A stretch of DNA of 64,000 bases from Candidatus Saccharimonadota bacterium (GCA_030531645.1 JAUNNB010000005.1:1-64000); one strand, 5' to 3'. Counted from the stretch's first letter, positions 24,909 to 34,389 are shown. A program made the numbers and translations. The notes: a model not told the origin generated them from the letters alone.

Positions 24909-26147
24909 TTATAACATCTCTTTATAGATATCTTCCAACTTCTGAATCCAATAACTCTGCAAGACTTCCTTGCGCGACTCAAGCGCCTTCCTACTCATTT
25001 TCTCAATCAACTCAGGCTCTGCCATAATATGCTTCAACATTGCCGCCATAGCCTCTGGCGTTTCGTTCTTCGCACACATCCCGGTTCCTGGCACAATCAC
25101 GCTCTTCATATCTTCGTCACAAAAGATCGTCGGCAAACCCGTAGCTGTAGCTTCTAGAAGTGTCAGGCCTTGCGTATCGAACCCATACGAATTCGTAATC
25201 GACAAGTGCTGAGTTCCTAGCATATCTAGGACATCTTCGTGGCGCACCGCCCCCAAAAATTCCACATTGTCAGACAGCCCATTCTTTGCTACAAATTTCT
25301 GAGCTTTCTTAAATTCGTTACCATCGCCAGCTATCGTAAAGAAGAAATCATTTGTGTAGCCACGCAATAACCTCAGTGCTTCCAAGAACGGCATAATACG
25401 CTTCTCTTTTGAAACCCTTGAGCTCCAAATAATCCTCAGCTTCTCGCCCTCAGATTGGTAATCTTTTTGAAAACTACGCACAGCCCATTTTCGATCCACA
25501 TTCTCATCTGCTACGCCATTAGATAGAACCTCGATTGGTTTCGATGCGCCATAATGTTCTAGCTTCAGTTTAAAATGTTCAGACGGGGTTAAGACTTTGT
25601 CTGCTTCATTTGCTTGGCGCACCATAATACTCCACATATTTGCCTGAGCATTAGTCGTGGCGAGATATTTATCCCGAGCCACTTCAATATTCATCTTTGG
25701 GCAAATCAACTTTCGATGCAGGCTGTTCAAAACGCCCGAAATAAGGCCTTGCAACGCACGAGGCGTATTTATCGTAATCGCCTGATCCTCACGCCCATGC
25801 ATCGTCTGCACAAGCGGTAGGCCATATTTGCGTGCGACTAGCACTGCCGCAATCGAGACCTCTGCTTCATAGTGTGCATGGATCAAATCAAACTGTTCCT
25901 GGAAGTCTGGATATTTTTCTTCTATAAATTCCAAGATAGCACTCGGCCTCCTTGCCATTGGCGCACCATTAATCTTTAACCAAGAAGTCGGCAGCAAAAC
26001 CACATCTCCATCATCACATCTTTCACCTGGACAGAACACCTTAACTTCATGGCCATCCTTCTTCAAAGCCTCCTTTTGCGCAGCTATCGAAGACGGAATA
26101 CCACCCGCTACTTCAAGATAGAGGTCTGTAAAAATCGCTATTCTCAT
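24909..26147 (-). CDS. glycosyltransferase family 4 (GT-B fold)
   Basis: A 412-residue protein starting MRIAIFTDLYLEVAGGIPSS, typical of GT4 enzymes. An acceptor-side IHAHYEAEVSIAA stretch and the donor-binding C half (SRVSKEKRIMPFLEALRLL, GDGNEFKKAQKF, FDTQGLTLLEATATGLP with the E-x7-E-like motif) are present. The sugar and acceptor are unknown; diacylglycerol glucosyltransferases share this fold. It follows the P-type ATPase by 3 bp with a good AAGGAG site, so the minus-strand genes 29131 to 24909 look like one operon. Confidence 0.87.
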   Translation of the reverse strand: MRIAIFTDLYLEVAGGIPSSIAAQKEALKKDGHEVKVFCPGERCDDGDVVLLPTSWLKINGAPMARRPSAILEFIEEKYPDFQEQFDLIHAHYEAEVSIAAVLVARKYGLPLVQTMHGREDQAITINTPRALQGLISGVLNSLHRKLICPKMNIEVARDKYLATTNAQANMWSIMVRQANEADKVLTPSEHFKLKLEHYGASKPIEVLSNGVADENVDRKWAVRSFQKDYQSEGEKLRIIWSSRVSKEKRIMPFLEALRLLRGYTNDFFFTIAGDGNEFKKAQKFVAKNGLSDNVEFLGAVRHEDVLDMLGTQHLSITNSYGFDTQGLTLLEATATGLPTIFCDEDMKSVIVPGTGMCAKNETPEAMAAMLKHIMAEPELIEKMSRKALESRKEVLQSYWIQKLEDIYKEML

Positions 26148-26150
26148 ACT

Positions 26151-28619
26151 TTAGCTCCTTTTTATCCTACGCCCGCGCTTTTTATTTCTAGAAAGCTTTG
26201 CCTGAACTTTTTTCGCATTTTTCTCACGCCTAGTAACCCACCTGTTTACGTACTTACCTAAGAATGAATTAACTACCCAGCGTGTAATCTCACGACAAAT
26301 CATTAACAACGGATAAGTAGCAACTGCCATTCCGCCAAAGATAATCCAAGCATGTAGGCCCAAATCCGACTCAATACTGAACCACCACTTGAAACCTAAG
26401 AGACACACAATCATGCCAACCACCGAGACAATAAAGATTGCCAATTTCCACCAATCAGAGGCCTTCATATTCTTATAGTCCTCCGCCTTGGTTAATCTAG
26501 CGAGATTTGTCAGGCCAACTGCCGCCCAAACCATCGTGCAAAGTGTGGCAATCACCTCCTGGCTCAACTCACAGATATTACCAAAAACTACCGTAGCGCC
26601 AATCAAGATTAAGTTTGCCAAAGCCACTGGAGCCGCCGCAAATAATACATTTCTGATGAACTTGCCCTTAATCAATTTCTCGTTCGGGATCTGTGCTAGG
26701 AAGAAGCTTGGAACACCGATTGTCCAAAGTGTTACCAATGACACCTGGGATGGAATCATCGGGTAAGTAATTGCAAAACAAATTGCAAGTAATGACATCG
26801 CCACAGAGAACAGATTCTTCACCAAGAACAGGGAACCACTATTTTCAAGGTTATTCACCACCCTACGACCTTCCGCCACAACCGATGGCATTCTAGAAAA
26901 ATCTGAATCCAGCAATACCATCTGTGATGCCTGCACTGCAGCCTGTGCGCCAGAAGCCATCGCCACAGAACAGTCTGCATCCTTGAGCGCCAACACATCA
27001 TTAACACCGTCACCGGTCATAGCCACGGTGTGTCCAGCATCCTTCAGGATTTTCACTATCGTGCGTTTCTGTGCTGGAGTCACACGACCAAATACCGTAT
27101 TTTCTAGAACCGCTTTCTGGAACTCGCGTTGGCTAGTGAGTTTGGACATATCGACACATTTATCTGCATTTTTAATGCCAACTTTTCTAGCAATTTCCGC
27201 AACAGTCTCAATATCATCGCCAGAAATTACTTTAATATCTACACCTTGATCTTCAAAATATTTAAATGTGGCTGGTGCAGTTTCGCGAATTTCATTCTCA
27301 AGTACAACTAAGGCTAGGGCCTCTGCACGAGCCGTCAAAGCCTCGCCGTCTAATTTTCCGTAGTATCTTGCAAACACCAAAACACGCGCGCCCTGGCGAG
27401 TGTATTTAGATACCTGTGCACGAACTTTACTATATTCATCTCTGAGCACCAACTCTGGCGCACCAATCACAAACGAACTACCCTTGAACTGAACACCGCT
27501 ATATTTATAGCGTGATGAGAAGCCCTGAATCTTCACAATATTTTTATACTCATCTCCGCGCATATCACCACGATTTCTCTTGTATTCACGCTTCATCGCA
27601 GCCATTGTCTCAGTATCAGCAGAGAGCGCAGCCACCGTCTCAACCAAAGCCATTCTCCATTTCTCATCAGCAAGCCACTTAGTCTCTACGACATTCATTT
27701 TGTCGCTAGTAATAGTACCTGTTTTATCGACACAGAGCGTATCTACGCGTGCAAGAGTCTCAATACTCTTCATATCGTGAAGCATCACTTTCTGGCGAGC
27801 AAGGCGCATTGCAGAAAGCACCAAGGTCACCGAAGCTAGAAGGAACAAACCTTCCGGAATCATTCCAATCACTGCTGCAGCCATCGCCTGGACACTGGTC
27901 TGAACCGGAGCGCTCTGGAAAAAGAATTGTTCAGCAAACATAATAATCCCAATCGGGATAATCATAAGACCCGCCACCTTCACAAAGGAGTTGAGGCTGC
28001 GAATAATCTCGCTCTGTTCACCAGTTTTAATAGCCTTAGCCTTCAAGGTAAGCTGTGCTGCATAAGAATCTTCGCCAACTTTCGTAATCTTCGCATAACA
28101 TTCACCGTAAACAATGAAACTCCCTGAAAGCAATTCATCACCCTCGTGTTTCATAATCTCATCAGCTTCACCGGTTAGAAGCGCTTCGTTAGCAGCCACT
28201 TCGCCAGAAATTACTACAGCATCTGCCGGAATCTGATCGCCGCCTCGAAGCACAATAATATCATCAAGTACAATCTCATCAACCTTTAGCGTTTCCAATT
28301 TGTAATCACGCACTACACGTGCAACCGGAGCGTTCAAAACCTTTAGGTTATCAAGCACCTGCTTCGCGCGAAGCTCCTGCACAATACCAATCACGATGTT
28401 TGCAACAATAATTGGCAAGAACGTCAAATCTTTCCAAGAATGCACTAATGCCAAAACAACGGCTAAAATCAAGAATACAAAGTTAAAATACGTCAAAAGA
28501 TTTGAACGAACAATTTCACCCACCGTCCTTGACGGCGCTTCTACAGATTTATTTACAAGCCCAACCCTTTTTCGCTCACGGACATCTTTGGCCGTGAGAC
28601 CCATAAATGGTTGCTTCAT
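26151..28619 (-). CDS. cation-translocating P-type ATPase (P2-like, CtpE type)
   Basis: An 822-residue ion pump. It has the actuator TGEADE (LLTGEADEI), the phosphorylation motif DKTGTIT, the hinge TGDGVNDVLALK, and a transmembrane IPEGL motif, with about ten helices. No N-terminal heavy-metal CxxC domain is present. The pattern resembles CtpE-like calcium uptake ATPases, but the ion is not proven by sequence. A basic C-terminal tail (KKRGRRIKRS) follows the last helix. It overlaps the upstream gene by one base. Confidence 0.88.
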   Translation of the reverse strand: MKQPFMGLTAKDVRERKRVGLVNKSVEAPSRTVGEIVRSNLLTYFNFVFLILAVVLALVHSWKDLTFLPIIVANIVIGIVQELRAKQVLDNLKVLNAPVARVVRDYKLETLKVDEIVLDDIIVLRGGDQIPADAVVISGEVAANEALLTGEADEIMKHEGDELLSGSFIVYGECYAKITKVGEDSYAAQLTLKAKAIKTGEQSEIIRSLNSFVKVAGLMIIPIGIIMFAEQFFFQSAPVQTSVQAMAAAVIGMIPEGLFLLASVTLVLSAMRLARQKVMLHDMKSIETLARVDTLCVDKTGTITSDKMNVVETKWLADEKWRMALVETVAALSADTETMAAMKREYKRNRGDMRGDEYKNIVKIQGFSSRYKYSGVQFKGSSFVIGAPELVLRDEYSKVRAQVSKYTRQGARVLVFARYYGKLDGEALTARAEALALVVLENEIRETAPATFKYFEDQGVDIKVISGDDIETVAEIARKVGIKNADKCVDMSKLTSQREFQKAVLENTVFGRVTPAQKRTIVKILKDAGHTVAMTGDGVNDVLALKDADCSVAMASGAQAAVQASQMVLLDSDFSRMPSVVAEGRRVVNNLENSGSLFLVKNLFSVAMSLLAICFAITYPMIPSQVSLVTLWTIGVPSFFLAQIPNEKLIKGKFIRNVLFAAAPVALANLILIGATVVFGNICELSQEVIATLCTMVWAAVGLTNLARLTKAEDYKNMKASDWWKLAIFIVSVVGMIVCLLGFKWWFSIESDLGLHAWIIFGGMAVATYPLLMICREITRWVVNSFLGKYVNRWVTRREKNAKKVQAKLSRNKKRGRRIKRS

Positions 28620-29131
28620 TACTTATCTCCGGCGCTTGCCTTCGCCTTTTTATCCTCAATTACTTCTTGGCTTAGAATCTTAGCTTTTTTAGGCATTGCT
28701 ACGAAAATTGCAAGCGCAATACCAAGCACAGCTACTGCAGCACCACATGCGATAAACGGCATAGTACTACGTTCAGTCTCATGTTTCATATCTTTGTAAA
28801 GACCACTTTGAACATCATAAAGTTCTGCTTCAACATTTGAACGACGGCTTTCCTTGGAAGTCAATTCACGAGCGAGTTCTGCATATTTGTCATCTTGAAC
28901 AGACAATGCATTCTTCTCACGGCGAATATTTTCGATTTCACTGTATAAATTATTTACCTCAGCCGAAATCTCATCTTGTGAACGAACATTCATCTGAGTG
29001 TAATCTGCATCCTGACGATTTTTCACGCCATAGGCAATCAAACTTACAGATGCCACTGCTGCTACAAGCACAATCAAAAGTGGCTTTAAAGCATCAGTAT
29101 TAAAATCTATTTTCCTCGCACCTTTCTTCAT
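28619..29131 (-). CDS. two-helix membrane protein with coiled coil, unknown function
   Basis: A 170-residue protein: transmembrane helix ~17-37, a charged coiled coil ~50-115, a second helix ~125-146 and a Lys-rich tail. It shares one base with the P-type ATPase start and may be its partner or scaffold. TAAAAT (29138-29143, minus) ends 6 nt before the ATG, making this the first gene of the operon. No family is recognised. Confidence 0.7.
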   Translation of the reverse strand: MKKGARKIDFNTDALKPLLIVLVAAVASVSLIAYGVKNRQDADYTQMNVRSQDEISAEVNNLYSEIENIRREKNALSVQDDKYAELARELTSKESRRSNVEAELYDVQSGLYKDMKHETERSTMPFIACGAAVAVLGIALAIFVAMPKKAKILSQEVIEDKKAKASAGDK

Positions 29132-29170
29132 AACTTTATTTTATCATACCTCCATTGTTAATTAAATATT

Positions 29171-30475
29171 TTATTCACTACCAGTTAGCCAACTCCAGAT
29201 CCTCTCAAAGAAGGTCTTTTCGTTCTTTGGCATCTCTTCTTCTTTCGGTGCTTCAGCCTCTGGTTCGTCAGAAGAACTGCTACCCTCAATCACCGGATTA
29301 ATTTGTTCAGCTTCCACCAACAACCTGTAACGATCCGTGCCAACAGGCCAACAAGTTAGAAGCGTCAGAAGCCCTTTATCACCATCATATCTAAGCGCTG
29401 CTACATCACTTGGGTCTACTGTTCGACGATTTCCATTAACTTTGTATGTATATCGCACATGATTGTAGTTAATATAAATCAAATCGCCTTCCACCAACCT
29501 CTCTATGCCAGAGAAGATAAACTTATATTGAATGCTACTATAAATATCGCCAGCCGAGTGACCAGAAATCACCACATTACCCACTTGACCAGGGAAAGCC
29601 GAAGCGCCAGGCACGCGAAAATGCGCCACACCATCAATCATAGCTTTATCGAGCGAGGCCTTATCATTATTAATGCCAAAGAACACCGGTACATTTACAT
29701 TGAGCTTCGGAATAATCAACTTACTATCACCATTTGGAGCCTCGGTCACGGTTGGGTCGATTGCCGTAATTTCTTCATCGGAAACATTGCCTGGAGAAAC
29801 ATAGGCGATAATTGGCGCAAAGACCAAACGGTTATACTGTAAGAATAAAATCAACAAAGTCGTAAACACGCCAGCCACAACTGGAATCCATTTCCTATGT
29901 TTTCGTTTAACTGAGAATTTCTTACCAGCCTTGCTCTGAACTGTAGCCTTCAATTTATCCGCCACGCGCTGCGACTGTTCCTGGTCAAGTTGGCCAGAGT
30001 TAATTTGTCCAGCCAAAGTCTGCTGCGCATATGGATAAAAATCCTTCAACTTTTTCTTTTCAATCGACTTCTGCAATTCACGAACACGGCGAGTCTGCAA
30101 CTCTTTCTTTACCGCGCGATCTTGCTCGGCAGCACGACGCTGCAAAAGTTGTTGCATCGCAATATTTTGACGCTCCGCCTCATCCTCGACTTTTTTCTTC
30201 TCATTTTCGACAAATTTCTGAGCCGCCTGCGAATAATATTCCTGGTAATATTTCTGATAATAATTCTGCCAAGCCGTATGATAAGTCTGCCAATCTTGCG
30301 GGCGTGCCGAACCTGGATTTGCGTATTTATAAGTATTCGTTTGCTGAACCGGTGGGGTCTGCTGAGGCACCTGATTTATAGCCTGTCCAGAATACGCGGT
30401 CACAACTTTCTTGCGCGCGATTTCTGCAGCAGTTTGACGCTGCCTCTCTTCGGGGGTCATCCCACCACTATCCAT
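29171..30475 (-). CDS. sortase with long cytoplasmic coiled-coil N terminus
   Basis: Sortases attach proteins to the cell wall or build pili. The catalytic His is in ISGHSAGD, the Cys in TLLTC and the Arg in GTDRYRL, all in the C-terminal half (~250-400). The N-terminal ~200 residues are a Gln/Tyr-rich stretch and a Lys/Glu coiled coil before one transmembrane helix, an unusual addition. The tail after the sortase domain is acidic and ends WSWLTGSE. I start at ATG 30475, because a TATAAT box (30483-30488, minus) overlaps the earlier ATG at 30484 and ends 7 nt before this one. Confidence 0.87.
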   Translation of the reverse strand: MDSGGMTPEERQRQTAAEIARKKVVTAYSGQAINQVPQQTPPVQQTNTYKYANPGSARPQDWQTYHTAWQNYYQKYYQEYYSQAAQKFVENEKKKVEDEAERQNIAMQQLLQRRAAEQDRAVKKELQTRRVRELQKSIEKKKLKDFYPYAQQTLAGQINSGQLDQEQSQRVADKLKATVQSKAGKKFSVKRKHRKWIPVVAGVFTTLLILFLQYNRLVFAPIIAYVSPGNVSDEEITAIDPTVTEAPNGDSKLIIPKLNVNVPVFFGINNDKASLDKAMIDGVAHFRVPGASAFPGQVGNVVISGHSAGDIYSSIQYKFIFSGIERLVEGDLIYINYNHVRYTYKVNGNRRTVDPSDVAALRYDGDKGLLTLLTCWPVGTDRYRLLVEAEQINPVIEGSSSSDEPEAEAPKEEEMPKNEKTFFERIWSWLTGSE

Positions 30476-30521
30476 AGGATACATTATATCATATACAAAA
30501 GATATATGCTATAATTATCGC

Positions 30522-32003
30522 ATGGACAGAGAACGTAAACATCGCGTCCGTTTAATAAAAATTGCAATTATCGACTTCGTCTCCGTTATTAGCGTCGTAA
30601 CGATTGTCTTAGTTTTGCTTGGCCTCGTAGCTGGCTGGCGTTTTAATTCCGATTTCAAACTCGAGCAAAACGGCCTCGTTCAAATCAATTCGCTCCCAAC
30701 CGGTGCAACCGTCATTATCGACGACGAACAAGTCTTTGGTACTACCAATCTTTCTCGCATTTTGTCAGGCGGCGAGCACAAAATCGTCCTCCAGCGCGAA
30801 GGTTATGAATCGTGGGAAAAAACCATCAAGATTACTCCAGGTTGGCTACTAAATTTGAACCAACCACATCTTTTCAAACAAAATCGCGAGCGCGAGGAGC
30901 TCAAAGAATTCGACAGGCTCACTTTCTTTGAAGCCACTCGTGACCGCAAGGGAATTATCTACAAGACCGACGACAAGCCTACTTTACACTACGTCACAGA
31001 TTTAGGTGGAGATATTAAGGATACTGAGTTAAACCTAGAGCACATCTTGAAAGAAGAAACCGATAAAGACACCGTCGCTACTGATGAAGAAGAAAAATTC
31101 ATTCCTTTCACCATCGCCGCAAGTTTCTGGAACAAAGATTCCAACCGTGTTCTCTTCAAACTAAAATCTGGAGATTGGCTCTACGTCAATCCTAAAACAC
31201 CAAAGGAGAGCGTCAACCTCAGCCAAGATATCAAAAACTACGCTAATTACGAGAGCCTTATCAAAAATCTAAAGTCCAAGTCCATCAAGTATGTCGCCTT
31301 TGCAAACCACGGCGGCAGCGAACTCTACCTCACCATCGGACAAACTATTTTCAAAGTTAATCCAGGCGATAAAACCATTTCCGCTACCCCACTTGTGGGT
31401 ATCTCGGAATTCATGGCCTACGATTCCACCATTGTCGCACTCACCGAACCAGACGAAAAGGGAATTAGGTTTGTCGAACTTTATAAAGACGGCGAACGCA
31501 ACGTCACCAATTTCTATGAAATCACCGACAAATCCGCCAGCGCCCATGTCGCACTTAGCGAATTCTACGGCCAAAGATATATCATTTTCACAGTAGGCAA
31601 ACGTCTTTTTGTCTATCGTAACGAAAGCTTCAACCAAAATATGAACAAGGTTACTGAGAATGATCTTTCTATCGTTCCAGAATCTATAGCAATTTCCAGC
31701 AGCGGGGAATTCTTCGTCATGAAATCTGGCACCAAACTCGCTGTCTACGATTCAGAAATTGAAGATTATACTGAATACGATTCGGGTGAGGAAAAGACAC
31801 GCTGGTTAGATGCATTCGTGATGTTTGGAGTAAAAAATAAGACCCTCTCGGTCTGGGATCATGATGGTTCCAATAAGCGCACACTAGTAGTTGATGATGC
31901 CGCTCCAAATCAGAACGCACTTATCACTTCTGAATTTAAATATTTCTATTACATTGCCCAAAATAAGGAAGGTAAGCTCATTCTCCGCAGGGAAAGACTA
32001 TAA
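30522..32003 (+). CDS. membrane-anchored PEGA-domain protein with propeller-like region
   Basis: A 493-residue protein: N-terminal transmembrane helix (~18-43), a PEGA domain right after it (INSLPTGATVIIDDEQVFGTT...HKIVLQREGYESWEKTIKI) and ~370 residues of repeated beta segments suggesting a beta-propeller. PEGA domains are small surface beta modules. TATAAT ends 6 nt before the ATG. It is divergent from the sortase gene with only ~45 bp between starts, so the two may be co-regulated. Confidence 0.8.
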   Translation: MDRERKHRVRLIKIAIIDFVSVISVVTIVLVLLGLVAGWRFNSDFKLEQNGLVQINSLPTGATVIIDDEQVFGTTNLSRILSGGEHKIVLQREGYESWEKTIKITPGWLLNLNQPHLFKQNREREELKEFDRLTFFEATRDRKGIIYKTDDKPTLHYVTDLGGDIKDTELNLEHILKEETDKDTVATDEEEKFIPFTIAASFWNKDSNRVLFKLKSGDWLYVNPKTPKESVNLSQDIKNYANYESLIKNLKSKSIKYVAFANHGGSELYLTIGQTIFKVNPGDKTISATPLVGISEFMAYDSTIVALTEPDEKGIRFVELYKDGERNVTNFYEITDKSASAHVALSEFYGQRYIIFTVGKRLFVYRNESFNQNMNKVTENDLSIVPESIAISSSGEFFVMKSGTKLAVYDSEIEDYTEYDSGEEKTRWLDAFVMFGVKNKTLSVWDHDGSNKRTLVVDDAAPNQNALITSEFKYFYYIAQNKEGKLILRRERL

Positions 32004-32026
32004 AAAAGACGCCTTTCGGCGAATCT
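32002..32026 (-). terminator. terminator of tRNA-fMet
   Basis: On the minus strand, stem AAGA..CGCC-GAAA-GGCG..TCTT is followed by a T tract, directly after the tRNA 3' end. Confidence 0.82.
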
Positions 32027-32103
32027 TGGTGGCGGGGGTTGGATTTGAACCAACGACCTTTTGGTTATGAGCCAAACGAGCTACCAGGCTGCTCTACCCC
32101 GCG
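32027..32103 (-). tRNA. initiator tRNA-fMet(CAT)
   Basis: CAT anticodon in loop CTCATAA. Initiator identity is shown by the unpaired C1:C72 end of the acceptor stem (CGCGGGG against CCCCGCC), the AGCCTGGTA D loop and encoded CCA. The anticodon stem is TTTGG/CCAAA, so only two of the three conserved initiator G-C pairs are present. Confidence 0.95.
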
Positions 32104-32203
32104 ATATAGCACTAAACAAGTATACACTAAATAAAAATAGAAGTCAAGACTTACTCTTTGACCTCTATAATTCCATTATATCACGCTTTTGCGTTTTTGT
32201 CAA
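32104..32203 (-). promoter_or_regulatory. tandem promoters of tRNA-fMet
   Basis: On the minus strand a full consensus TTGACA (32198-32203), 17 bp, TATAAT (32175-32180) is followed downstream by a second TTGACT-17-TATACT ending about 15 nt before the tRNA. These are the strongest -35/-10 pairs near a stable RNA in the window. Confidence 0.75.
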
Positions 32204-32256
32204 GGTACCCCCACAATACGCTTGCGTTTTTCTCAATAATCTGTTATAATACTTAT

Positions 32257-33612
32257 ATGAAATCGTTGCCAATAGTCGCATTAGTCGGCCAGACTAATGC
32301 CGGAAAATCAAGCCTTCTAAACCGCCTCGCTAAGCGTAATATTGCTATTGTCGCACGCGAAGAAGGCACCACTCGCGACAATGTTGTGGCAACCATTGAT
32401 AATCAGTTTATTCTTATAGATACGGCGGGCCTCAAAAACCCAGAAGATGATTTCGAGGCTTCCATCCAAGACCAAATTTCTGATGCTATCGACAGCGCAG
32501 ATTTGATTTTGGTTACCCTTGATTCTAGCAAATTCCCAAATCAAAAAGATCGCGACATCGCTCGTATGGCTTTGAAATCCCGCAAACCAGTCTTGCTCGT
32601 TCTCAATAAGTCCGACATTCACGGCCCTGCAGATGAGGAATTCCTCTTTGGCATTAAACCATCCGAAACCATCCGCACCTCTACCACCACAGGGCAGGGA
32701 ATTGGCGACCTCAAGCGCAAAATTTATAACGTTCTTTCGGAAAACGGGCACTTGGGAGACGTGCCGCAGGCTACGGCCGAGAACGAGGACATTATCAAGT
32801 TGGCGTTAATCGGCCGCCCAAATGTTGGTAAATCCAGCCTTTTCAACTCACTCAGCAAGAAACAGCAAGCAGTTGTCAGCTCTCGCCAGGGCACTACTCG
32901 TGATGTTAATCGCGTACAGGTCAAATACGAAGGCCAAACTATCGAAATTCTTGATACCGCCGGCCTCCGCAAGCCAGGCAAACGCGAAGTTGGCATCGAG
33001 AAATTCTCCGCACTCCGCACTCTAGCCGCTATTGAAGAGGCGGACGTCTGTGCGTTGCTTATCGATAGCACTGAACCCCACTCCAAATTAGACCAATCCC
33101 TCGCCGGCCAAATCGTCGAGGCAGGGAAGGGAATTATCGTGGTCGTTACCAAGTCTGATTTACTCAGCGAAGACACCGTCACCAGCACTCGCGAAACCAG
33201 CGAGCACGCCACACCTGTCGATATTATCCTCAACGAACTAGAGCACGATTTCGACTTCTTGCCATTTGCACCAGTTCTCGTTACCAGCTCCGAAACCGGC
33301 AAGAATGTCACCAAACTTTTCGATCTCACCCTCCAAGTCGACGCCGCCCGCCACACAGAACTCCGTACTAATAATCTCAACAAAATCCTCCGCGAAGCCA
33401 TCGTTGCTCATCCGCCAGCTGGTCTCAAAAATACTCATCCAAAGCCAAAGTATATCGTCCAAACCGACACTTGCCCACCTTGGTTCGTGATTCACGGCCG
33501 CGAGATGGAATTAATGCACTGGTCTTACAAGCGCTATCTAGAGCGCAAAATCCGCGAATTCTACCCGTTCCTCGGCACACCTATCAAGTTCAGTTTCCAT
33601 AATGAGAAATAA
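32257..33612 (+). CDS. der: ribosome biogenesis GTPase Der (EngA)
   Basis: Double-GTPase needed for 50S assembly. Two G domains are visible: G1 GQTNAGKSS, G3 DTAGL and G4 NKSD, then G1 GRPNVGKSS, G3 DTAGL and G4 TKSD, followed by a KH-like C-terminal domain. The first P-loop has GQTNAGKSS in place of the usual GRPNVGKST. The 451-residue start at ATG 32257 is set by TATAAT ending 6 nt upstream; the longer open frame to 32158 is not used. Confidence 0.95.
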   Translation: MKSLPIVALVGQTNAGKSSLLNRLAKRNIAIVAREEGTTRDNVVATIDNQFILIDTAGLKNPEDDFEASIQDQISDAIDSADLILVTLDSSKFPNQKDRDIARMALKSRKPVLLVLNKSDIHGPADEEFLFGIKPSETIRTSTTTGQGIGDLKRKIYNVLSENGHLGDVPQATAENEDIIKLALIGRPNVGKSSLFNSLSKKQQAVVSSRQGTTRDVNRVQVKYEGQTIEILDTAGLRKPGKREVGIEKFSALRTLAAIEEADVCALLIDSTEPHSKLDQSLAGQIVEAGKGIIVVVTKSDLLSEDTVTSTRETSEHATPVDIILNELEHDFDFLPFAPVLVTSSETGKNVTKLFDLTLQVDAARHTELRTNNLNKILREAIVAHPPAGLKNTHPKPKYIVQTDTCPPWFVIHGREMELMHWSYKRYLERKIREFYPFLGTPIKFSFHNEK

Positions 33613-33649
33613 GCTTTACTTTTATGCTTATCTGTGCTATAATGTAACC

Positions 33650-33724
33650 ATAGAGATAACCCACTCTAGCAATGAGTTATCCTGTTGTGTGTATTACCTA
33701 CTATTTATAGTAGGTAATTTTATT
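33650..33724 (+). ncRNA. putative ~75-nt small RNA with own promoter and terminator
   Basis: TGCTATAAT (33638-33643) predicts a start near 33650. Two hairpins follow: GATAAC...GTTATC (33655-33681) and a perfect 10-bp stem TTACCTACTA/TAGTAGGTAA with TTTA loop (33694-33717), then TTTTATT, a standard intrinsic terminator. No ORF with a ribosome site lies inside. Confidence 0.6.
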
Positions 33725-34158
33725 GGATTTGCCACCAAAAGCGACAAAGAACTCCACACGCTTCAACTTCAGATTAATCATCAGTATCATCGTATAGGCT
33801 TTCCTTTCTAAGCCTTTAGGGCTTTCTACTCGCTAGAAAAGCTTTTCATTGAAAGCCCCCTTTAGATCCCCGACCACCCAGAACTAAGGATAGACACTCT
33901 TAGTTGGAGATCCTTAGGAACTATCAATATACATCCTCAGGTTTTAATAAACCGCCCACACGCCGTCCATTGTATCATACGAGTCAATAAATACAGCAAC
34001 ATAAGCAATAATAAAAGTGATGTAAAAAATACACGGATAACGGGGGTAGAACATTCAAAATGGTTATGGGTAAAAAATACATAAAACAGAGATACAAATA
34101 ATCATAAAAACTGTAAATTTTACAATGAGTTTTTTCAAATTACCTCTATGAATTATGG
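33725..34158. other. gene-free stretch with three stem-loops
   Basis: I see no gene. Stem-loops are AGGCTT/AAGCCT (33796-33815), GGGCTTTC/GAAAGCCC (33819-33858) and CTAAGGAT/ATCCTTAG (33884-33917). No promoter is clear, so this may be remnant or part of an unrecognised RNA. 33960-34150 is plain AT-rich sequence. Confidence 0.5.
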
Positions 34159-34389
34159 TATAATAGATATTGTCTATCTATAATTTAAGAGTGAATAAAA
34201 AGAGCATTTTCGTAGGGAGTTTGTCCTCAACGATGACGACAAGCGAGTACTGACTCGAGCTGTAAGGCATCGTTGCGAAAACGCTCTGAATTATAGATAG
34301 ACCTCGAAGTTGGTGCTCGCTTTTCGCGTATCAAGACACCGCATCACGAGGTCTATTTTCTATAATTCTGTCGCTCAGAAGGAACAGCG
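34159..34389 (+). promoter_or_regulatory. promoter and switch-like structured leader of the type III restriction-modification operon
   Basis: TGGTATAAT (34159-34164) gives a leader of about 220 nt. Segment B (34289-34305) can pair either with segment A (34173-34185, 13 bp) or with segment C (34348-34367, two 9-bp blocks), but not both. A:B encloses a long hairpin with AGAGC.TTTTCG/CGAAAA.GCTCT ends (34201-34287). The Shine-Dalgarno AAGGA sits in the loop of TCGCT/AGCGA just before the ATG. Confidence 0.72.

Noticed and set aside
32724-33401. 225-aa minus-strand frame opposite der
   Set aside because: Antisense to both conserved GTPase motifs; Ser/Arg-rich composition is typical of shadow frames.
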